NCBI GenBank assembly: GCA_964534355.1
Contig: CAZHNZ010000001.1
Location: 36,818 to 100,817 of the forward strand
Direction: 5' to 3'
DNA length: 64,000 nucleotides
DNA from: CAXXIC01 sp964534355
GTDB taxonomy: Bacteria > Bacteroidota > Bacteroidia > Bacteroidales > UBA7332
This document shows positions 58,188 through 64,000 of this stretch, one piece after another. The notes beneath the pieces are model-generated. The model did no database searches. It had not been told where the DNA came from and saw nothing but the letters and a program-made list of their open reading frames with translations. The position numbers and the translations under genes were made by a program. Positions within the stretch are counted from its first letter, which is position 1. The number at the start of each line of letters is the position of its first letter.

Positions 58188-58226
58188 TTTATCGTTCCTT
58201 TTTTTACCGAATAAAAATTTGAGTCC

Positions 58227-60011
58227 ATGAAAAGTCTTAAAAAACTATTACTATTATTTCTTTCTGTTTTACCAATTGTTTTTAATGCCGCACCGCCTGT
58301 TGGCAAAGGGTATAAACTAGTTTACGAAGAGGCATTCCGTGGCGACACCCTGAATACCAATGACTGGATATACCGCGAGGGTCGCCGTGAGGGGCTGGGC
58401 TGGGTAGATGGCTTTAATTGCAAAGAGAATGTGTACGTAAAAGATGGAGCATTGCATATTGTTTGCCGCCGTGAGAAGCTGAATGGTCGCATGGAAAATA
58501 CCGGTGGCGGCATTATCAGCAAGCGCGATTTTGGTTACGGTTACTACGAATGTCTTTCGAAACCCTTTATGGCAGGGCATGGTGTGCATACATCGTTTTG
58601 GCAACGTGGTAGTTTGCGTAACAACAACGACATTTTCGAGATTGATTCGTACGAGATTGACTCCAAGACTTATCTGGCAACCAATAATCTGTACATGAAC
58701 CTGACGCCCAAAGGGATGAAAAATTATCCCTGGCCTTACCGTGCTCAAATCGAGTTTACGCTGGATAAAGAGGGTTGGTTTCTGGACGGTTACGAATATA
58801 CCCCCGAAGGCATACTATTTTACGACAATGGCAAAGTCGTGGCTAAGTGCGATTGGCACGAACTCACAGCCAATCAGATGATTTGGCTTACGGCGCTCAA
58901 TGGTTGTGGCAAACTGGATACCGCAGCGCAGCCCGGAGAGTCTGTATTTAAATATTTCCGCTATTATGCCAAAGATTATCCCGGCATCAATTTGCTTCCC
59001 AATGGCAATTTTGAGTTCAATGCGGACAGGGTAGAAGCACACAAACCTGTTTCGTGGACACCCTCTGGCACCGCTGATGCAATAAAAGTGATTGAGGGAG
59101 AAGCCGTACGCGATAATTATAAATTGCGAATGGGAAAAAATCAACCATTTGAGGCTTCGGTGCAACAGCCTTTGCATTACATTATGAACGGGACTTACCA
59201 ACTGACCGCTTATGTGCGCACATCGGCAAAAATTCAGAATGCGGCAGTTCAGGTTTCCGATTTTGGCGGGCAGGCCATAACGGCAAAAATTGAGCCATCT
59301 GCCAAATGGACAAAAATCTCAATTCCGGCAATTCGGGTTACCAATAATCGCATTTCTTTTGTTATTTCGGCCAAAGGCAAAGCCGATGAGTGGGTAGAAA
59401 TAGATGACATACAGTTTATGAAACCGGCGTTGAAAGGTCAGAAGATAGCCAAGCAACCGCCATTCTGGGAAAAAGACGCGCCAATGTGGAAACTGGCCAT
59501 GAAAGAACCCATTACATTTACCGGCGATCAGAAATTTTACTTTTTTGCCCGCAATGTGGGATATGGAGATACTATTACCGTGAAATTCAGGCTTAATGCT
59601 GCCGAAATGGCCAACACGGTGCCAATGGCACGCATGCCCAAAAAGGGCGATTCGGGCTGGGCGATTCAGCTTCGCAACGACGGTGCATTGATTTTCAGCA
59701 TAGGCAGTGTGGCCAATCGTCACGATGTGGTAGCGCTTAACGCATACAAAGCCGGAAAGCCCGTCGATATCAGTTGCGTTTTTGCAGGCGGAACCGCTTC
59801 AATATTTGCAAATGGAAAATTGCTGAAAAGAGAGACCGGCATTACACAGAATACGAAGGATGCCACAGCTGCCGGTCGACTGGGGACAGTGGATCAGAAT
59901 TTTGATGCTGTTGGGGATGTTGTTATGGAAAATGACAGAAAAGCGATAGAACCGACTAAGTTGAAAAACTTTAAAGGCACATTGCAGAATGTCAGAATGT
60001 ATAACAGGTAG
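58227..60011 (+). CDS. glycoside hydrolase family 16 protein 2, multidomain
   Basis: A 594-residue exported protein (signal peptide 1-21, cleaved near VFNAAPP). The GH16 domain covers about 28-255 (YKLVYEEAFRGDTLNTNDWIYREG), with the motif Glu138-x-Asp140-x-x-Glu143 in FEIDSYEID. A CBM-like beta-sandwich (about 258-400, INLLPNGNFEFNADRVEAHKPVSWT) and a LamG-like domain (about 425-594) follow. Unlike the first GH16 it has no sorting domain, so it is probably periplasmic or not tethered by the T9SS. The pair could act one after the other on the same chain. It lies 39 bases after the first GH16 and 52 before the DUF5703 gene. Confidence 0.85.
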   Translation: MKSLKKLLLLFLSVLPIVFNAAPPVGKGYKLVYEEAFRGDTLNTNDWIYREGRREGLGWVDGFNCKENVYVKDGALHIVCRREKLNGRMENTGGGIISKRDFGYGYYECLSKPFMAGHGVHTSFWQRGSLRNNNDIFEIDSYEIDSKTYLATNNLYMNLTPKGMKNYPWPYRAQIEFTLDKEGWFLDGYEYTPEGILFYDNGKVVAKCDWHELTANQMIWLTALNGCGKLDTAAQPGESVFKYFRYYAKDYPGINLLPNGNFEFNADRVEAHKPVSWTPSGTADAIKVIEGEAVRDNYKLRMGKNQPFEASVQQPLHYIMNGTYQLTAYVRTSAKIQNAAVQVSDFGGQAITAKIEPSAKWTKISIPAIRVTNNRISFVISAKGKADEWVEIDDIQFMKPALKGQKIAKQPPFWEKDAPMWKLAMKEPITFTGDQKFYFFARNVGYGDTITVKFRLNAAEMANTVPMARMPKKGDSGWAIQLRNDGALIFSIGSVANRHDVVALNAYKAGKPVDISCVFAGGTASIFANGKLLKRETGITQNTKDATAAGRLGTVDQNFDAVGDVVMENDRKAIEPTKLKNFKGTLQNVRMYNR

Positions 60012-60063
60012 TTTTTACCTGTTATTTGCATTAAGAAGTCCTAATCCTTATTCCTATTCAACC

Positions 60064-62421
60064 ATGAAAAAGAGATCAATATTATTTGTATTGCTATTCT
60101 GTGCGTTGGTTTTTAATCATCTAAATGCTGGTAGCCTTTCTTCTGTTTCCGTAAAACAATCGTCATACAACGTAGTTTGGAACAGCCCTTCGCCCGATGC
60201 GTGGGAGTCTATGCCCCTGTCGGGGCGATATGGCGCCGGGGCCAATGTTTGGGTGCAGGATGGAGCTTTGTGGCTCTACCTGGCGCACAATGCAGCCTAT
60301 GATGAAGATGGCAAGTTGTTGAAGTTGGGCGCATTACGCATTATCCCAGCCAACGGGGCTTTTACTAATTTGTCTTCATTCAAACAAGAACTCGACTTGG
60401 CTTCGGGTGTTATTTTGATTGATGCAGCTTCGAAAAAAGGCTCATCGATAAAGATGAAACTCTGGTTTTCGGGCGAAAACCTAATTATCGAATCAGCTTC
60501 GAAAACCAAAACAGCCCTCGAAATTAGCTATGGCTCGTGGCGCGATGTTAGTCGTGATAGTTTGTGTCTCGACTTGGGAAAACGTATCAGAAGGCTTACT
60601 GCGGATAGTATTTATATGACCAAAAAAGGGATAGTATGGAATCACCGCAACTCAAATTATCATTATACACTTGAAGACGAACTTAAAACTCAGCCTTTTG
60701 CCGTAGGAAATGTTTGCAATCCAACCGAAAATAATGTTTTTGGTGGAGCCATAGTTTGTAACCAGGCACTTACACCCGGAAAAAAAGCTCCGGTGGCCTG
60801 GCAACGTTGGAAAGGCAGTTCGTGGACAATGACTGCCGCTGCTTCTCAAACGCATACAATTGTAGCAGCTATGCGCGCCGGACAAGGTGCAAAACCTGAA
60901 AAATGGATGGCCGAAGCTTCAGCACTTCTAAATACGAAAACACTGGCCACAGCAGCTGCCGACGAAGCAAAACGTTGGAATGAATTTTGGGGACGTTCCT
61001 ATATTACCATCAATCCTGATGCAAATAGTTCTGACTCAGCATGGATTGTTGGTCGTAACTATCAGCTTTTCCGTTATATGCTGGCTTGTAACCGGGGCGG
61101 TAAATTTCCGTTGCTTTTTAATGGCGGTATTTTTACCACTGACAATTTTGAGAAAATCAAGGGAAATCACCCGGGCGAGATGGATAGAGCTTTGTTCGGG
61201 CCTTCAACGCCCGATATGCGCCATTGGATGTTTTGTAGTTTTATGGCACAAAACCAGCGTTGGATAGGCTGGCCTACCATTTTGGCCGGCGATGCCGATT
61301 TGCTTGAACCATCGAATGCTTTTTACCGTATGCATGCCGTTTCGGCTGCTGCACGCGCCAAAGGACTGGGTGCCCAAGGAGTGGTTTATCCTGAACCTAT
61401 TAAAGTATGGGGACTTTCGTGGTGGTCAACGCCAACCGGACAGTGTGGTGCGAAACACCTGAGATACGCTTTTGCCATGATGCTCGAAAATGCCTGGATG
61501 GCATTGCACGGTCATTCCACGTTGGGTAAAGATATCAGCGCAGATATGGAGTGGATAAAAGGGACGGTTCGTTTTTTTGATACCTACTATCGCAACGAAA
61601 CCAAACGCCTGACCGGTAGCGAACTCGACTCTACCGGACGGTTGAGCATATTCCCCGCCAACTCAATCGAGTTGCTGGTGGGTGCCAAAAATCCGATCGA
61701 GGTGGTTGCCGGATTGATGCGTATTACCGATGCTTTGACTAAATTGCCCGATAATCTGGTTTCGCCCGATGAGAAAAAATATTTTAGTCAGCTGTTGCGC
61801 ATTTTACCCGATTTGCCTCTGGGGGATAAAGATGGTAAGCCGATACTGAAACCGGCATTTTCGTGGGAAAAGGAGTACAATATGTGGGAATTACCGGAAC
61901 TATATGTTGCATGGCCATACAGATTGAAAGGGGTTTCGCGTCCGGGCAGCACACAAATCGTTCAGAATACCTGGGATTTGTTGCCTGAGAAACGGGCGAA
62001 GTTTGTCACCCGCGATTATTCGTGGATGCCCGTTGCCGTGAATATGGCGGCAATGGGCAATACCCCCGAAGCCACAAAACGCATTCTGGCCAAACTCGGG
62101 AATTTCAATCCGCAGGCACGTTTCCCGGCATTCTTCGGTCCCGGTCACGACTGGGTGCCCGACCACAACTGGGGTGGCTCTGGTATGGTGGGTTTGCAGG
62201 AGATGCTGATGTCTGCCGACCCGTACGGCGATGGAAAGATATACCTTCTTCCGGCCTGGCCTGTCAGGTGGGATGTGGACTTCAAACTGCACGCACCACA
62301 GCAAACCACAGTTGAGGTCAGTGTGAAAAACGGCAAAGTGGTGTCGCTGAAAGTGACCCCGGAGTCGCGCCGAAAGGACGTAATTATTAATCCTGATTTT
62401 GGCATGAAAAAATCAAAATAA
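60064..62421 (+). CDS. DUF5703 protein with GH95-like helical domain
   Basis: A 785-residue exported protein. The ATG at 60064 (MKKRSILFVLLFCALVFNHL) gives a proper signal peptide; a longer frame from 59989 overlaps the GH16 end. The N-terminal beta domain (about 30-280, YNVVWNSPSPDAWESMPLSGRYGAGANVWVQDGALWLYL) matches DUF5703. The second half (about 320-700) is helix-rich with WWSTPTGQCGAKHLRYAF and DYSWMPVAVNMAAMGN, like the (alpha/alpha)6 barrel of GH95 and related families. A small beta domain closes it (YLLPAWPVRWDVDFKLHAPQQTT). GH95 enzymes are alpha-fucosidases or alpha-galactosidases; this link is inferred from shape, and I cannot name the catalytic acid. It is followed after 11 bases by a true GH29 fucosidase. 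Confidence 0.78.
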   Translation: MKKRSILFVLLFCALVFNHLNAGSLSSVSVKQSSYNVVWNSPSPDAWESMPLSGRYGAGANVWVQDGALWLYLAHNAAYDEDGKLLKLGALRIIPANGAFTNLSSFKQELDLASGVILIDAASKKGSSIKMKLWFSGENLIIESASKTKTALEISYGSWRDVSRDSLCLDLGKRIRRLTADSIYMTKKGIVWNHRNSNYHYTLEDELKTQPFAVGNVCNPTENNVFGGAIVCNQALTPGKKAPVAWQRWKGSSWTMTAAASQTHTIVAAMRAGQGAKPEKWMAEASALLNTKTLATAAADEAKRWNEFWGRSYITINPDANSSDSAWIVGRNYQLFRYMLACNRGGKFPLLFNGGIFTTDNFEKIKGNHPGEMDRALFGPSTPDMRHWMFCSFMAQNQRWIGWPTILAGDADLLEPSNAFYRMHAVSAAARAKGLGAQGVVYPEPIKVWGLSWWSTPTGQCGAKHLRYAFAMMLENAWMALHGHSTLGKDISADMEWIKGTVRFFDTYYRNETKRLTGSELDSTGRLSIFPANSIELLVGAKNPIEVVAGLMRITDALTKLPDNLVSPDEKKYFSQLLRILPDLPLGDKDGKPILKPAFSWEKEYNMWELPELYVAWPYRLKGVSRPGSTQIVQNTWDLLPEKRAKFVTRDYSWMPVAVNMAAMGNTPEATKRILAKLGNFNPQARFPAFFGPGHDWVPDHNWGGSGMVGLQEMLMSADPYGDGKIYLLPAWPVRWDVDFKLHAPQQTTVEVSVKNGKVVSLKVTPESRRKDVIINPDFGMKKSK

Positions 62422-62432
62422 ACATTTTATCT

Positions 62433-64000
62433 ATGAAAATAATATCTGATAAAAAAAGGGCGCTGATATGCGTCCTTTTGGTCGTTTTTGCAATATCGTT
62501 TGCCGCAAATAAAAAGGACCAAACTGCCCGCAATTTCGATCAGCCCAAGCTGCAATGGTGGCAGGAGGCCCGTTTCGGGATGTTTATTCACTGGGGAACC
62601 GTATCCCTCACCGGAAAAGAGATTTCGTGGACGCGTAATAGCGTTGGAAAACAAAAGTACGACTCGCTCTATTTGCGGTTTAATCCGGTGAAATTCAATG
62701 CGGAGCAATGGGTGAAGATTGCACAAAATGCCGGTATGAAGTACATGGTTTTTACGGCCAAGCATCATGACGGTTTTTGCATGTGGGATACCAAAACGAT
62801 AGATTACAACATCATGAAAACGCCATTTGGCCGCGATGTGTGCAAAGAGCTGGCCGATGCAGCCCACAAAGCGAAAATGCCCATTTGCTGGTATTTCTCG
62901 CCGGCCGACTGGAAGGATGCCGATTGCCGCAATCCCAAAACCAATGATGTTTTTGAGAAAAGGGTACTCGAGCAGGTTCGTGAGTTGTTGACCAATTACG
63001 GTAAAATTGATTTGTTCTGGATTGATTATGAGGGCGGACCTTCGCCGGTGAAGCCTCGTTTGATATACGAATTGGCCAATAAACTTCAGCCTGGTATTAT
63101 TGTCAATAACCGCCTCGATGTATTGCACACCGACGAGTCGCACAGCCTCATAGGCCCTTATGGCGACTATGCCACCCCCGAGGGATTTGTGGCCGGTTAC
63201 GGTTCCATTCCGTGGGAAACCTGCACCAATCTGGGGCACCAATGGGCGTGGCGTTTCAACGATACACCCAAACCGATTAATGAAGCTGCCGCGTTATTGT
63301 TGCGTTGTGTGGGCGGAAACGGAAACCTGTTGCTCAATGTTGGTCCCGATAGTTTGGGTGTGATACCAACCGATTTCGAAGCACGACTGAATGAGTACGG
63401 AAACTGGCTCAAACCCATTTCCAAATCAATATATGGTACCAAAGGTGGACCGTACTCGCCAACGCCCAATGTTGTGTGCACCTACAAAGGAAAATCTGTT
63501 TTCCTGCATGTGATGAAGTTTACAAGCGATACCATCGTATTGCCACCGATGAATGCAAAAGTGCTGAGCGCAAGTGTAATAAATGGCCGTGCTATCCGCA
63601 TTATTCAAAATGAAAAATGGCTGAAACTGATTGTCCCTGCCGACATGAAAACGCCCATCGCAACCACCCTTGAGCTGACGCTGAATAAGCCGGCGGCTAA
63701 GTTGGGCATTATCCGTCCGTTTTCCACAACAGGATCATTGGCTTACAACAAGAAAATTACTGCATCGAGTTCGGTAGGTCAGTTTTTGCACGATGCAACT
63801 GCCGCCAACGACGACAACGCATCCACATTCTGGGTGCCCGGCCGTCGTCCAAATATTGATGTTGACAAATACTATGGCAGTCTGACTCACTACATCAGAA
63901 GCAAAGAGGATATCAAGGCCATTTTCGAAACAAGCGGCTGGCTCGAAGTCGATTTGGGCAAAGAGCAAACCGTGGGACGTGTAAAACTATCGGAACGGGT
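62433..64000 (+). CDS. alpha-L-fucosidase (GH29), truncated by the window end
   Basis: A frame of 522 complete codons that is open to the last base; the stop lies beyond the window. The N terminus is a signal peptide (about 1-24, KRALICVLLVVFAISFAA). The GH29 TIM barrel starts at WWQEARFGMFIHWGTVSLTG and includes KYMVFTAKHHDGFCMWDTKTIDYN. The nucleophile is Asp198 in LFWIDYEGG. A beta-sandwich begins about residue 335 and the frame ends inside a discoidin/CBM32-like domain (TFWVPGRRPNIDVDKYYG, SGWLEVDLGKEQTVGRVKL). It should remove terminal alpha-L-fucose. It lies 11 bases after the DUF5703 gene, so the two are cotranscribed. Confidence 0.92.
   Translation, partial: MKIISDKKRALICVLLVVFAISFAANKKDQTARNFDQPKLQWWQEARFGMFIHWGTVSLTGKEISWTRNSVGKQKYDSLYLRFNPVKFNAEQWVKIAQNAGMKYMVFTAKHHDGFCMWDTKTIDYNIMKTPFGRDVCKELADAAHKAKMPICWYFSPADWKDADCRNPKTNDVFEKRVLEQVRELLTNYGKIDLFWIDYEGGPSPVKPRLIYELANKLQPGIIVNNRLDVLHTDESHSLIGPYGDYATPEGFVAGYGSIPWETCTNLGHQWAWRFNDTPKPINEAAALLLRCVGGNGNLLLNVGPDSLGVIPTDFEARLNEYGNWLKPISKSIYGTKGGPYSPTPNVVCTYKGKSVFLHVMKFTSDTIVLPPMNAKVLSASVINGRAIRIIQNEKWLKLIVPADMKTPIATTLELTLNKPAAKLGIIRPFSTTGSLAYNKKITASSSVGQFLHDATAANDDNASTFWVPGRRPNIDVDKYYGSLTHYIRSKEDIKAIFETSGWLEVDLGKEQTVGRVKLSER

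Noticed and set aside
62427..63242. Minus-strand frame of 271 codons opposite the GH29 gene
   Set aside because: The plus strand encodes a clear fucosidase with all motifs through this stretch; the minus frame has none.
1..64000. tRNA, rRNA, CRISPR arrays, insertion sequences, prophage or origin of replication
   Set aside because: I looked for tRNA T-loop and acceptor patterns, regularly spaced repeats, transposase motifs and DnaA-box clusters and found nothing I could support.

Overview
The window comes from the chromosome of a member of Bacteroidota, most likely order Bacteroidales. The evidence is the TAnnTTTG-type -7 promoter elements (several with a TTG about 19-21 bases upstream), two SusC/SusD pairs, C-terminal type IX secretion (T9SS) sorting domains on three secreted proteins, a DUF3467 gene before rpsL, an S10-spc-alpha cluster without tuf between fusA and rpsJ, and a zinc-less L36. 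I cannot name the genus. I see no tRNA, rRNA, CRISPR array, prophage or intact insertion sequence.

Layout. (1) 1-2.3 kb: the end of pgk, a secreted T9SS-type protein, a structured palindromic stretch, and an ORF6N-domain gene. (2) 2.7-6.1 kb: kdgK-kdgA-exuT, an operon for uptake of hexuronate-like acids and breakdown of 2-keto-3-deoxygluconate, with a LacI-type operator over its promoter. (3) 6.2-24.8 kb: DUF3467, then one continuous str-S10-spc-alpha ribosomal protein cluster from rpsL to rplQ with secY, map, infA and rpoA, ended by a strong hairpin terminator. (4) 24.8-30.3 kb: housekeeping genes: psd-pssA-DUF4834 (phosphatidylethanolamine synthesis), tadA, a small unknown gene with a probably leaderless mRNA, gapA, a DUF5715 lipoprotein and phoH. 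(5) 30.4-64 kb: a large polysaccharide utilisation locus (PUL).

The PUL begins with a divergent lacI-family gene. To its right are an SSS sodium symporter, a cytoplasmic FAD oxidoreductase, two SusC/SusD pairs and a DUF1735 lipoprotein; then a beta-helix T9SS protein; then a GH2 and two GH43 enzymes. Next come a membrane-anchored putative regulator on the minus strand and a second enzyme set: two GH16 enzymes, a DUF5703 protein and a GH29 alpha-fucosidase that runs off the window. Inferred division of labour: secreted and surface enzymes cut a branched, galactose-, arabinose/xylose- and fucose-bearing polysaccharide; the SusCD pairs import fragments; periplasmic glycosidases trim them; the SSS symporter takes the sugar or sugar acid into the cytoplasm, where the FAD enzyme may act on it. 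The exact polysaccharide cannot be fixed from sequence alone.

The most interesting signal is regulatory. Six copies of TGTAAACGTTTACA-like operators occur as three pairs, one ahead of each of three transcription units of the PUL. The proximal operator is centred 59.5-60.5 bases upstream of the last base of the -7 element in all three, and the pair spacing is 30, 30 and 20 bases. That constant upstream geometry fits a LacI-family protein working as an activator. The second enzyme set lacks these operators but lies divergently beside the membrane-anchored putative regulator, so the PUL may be split between two regulators.
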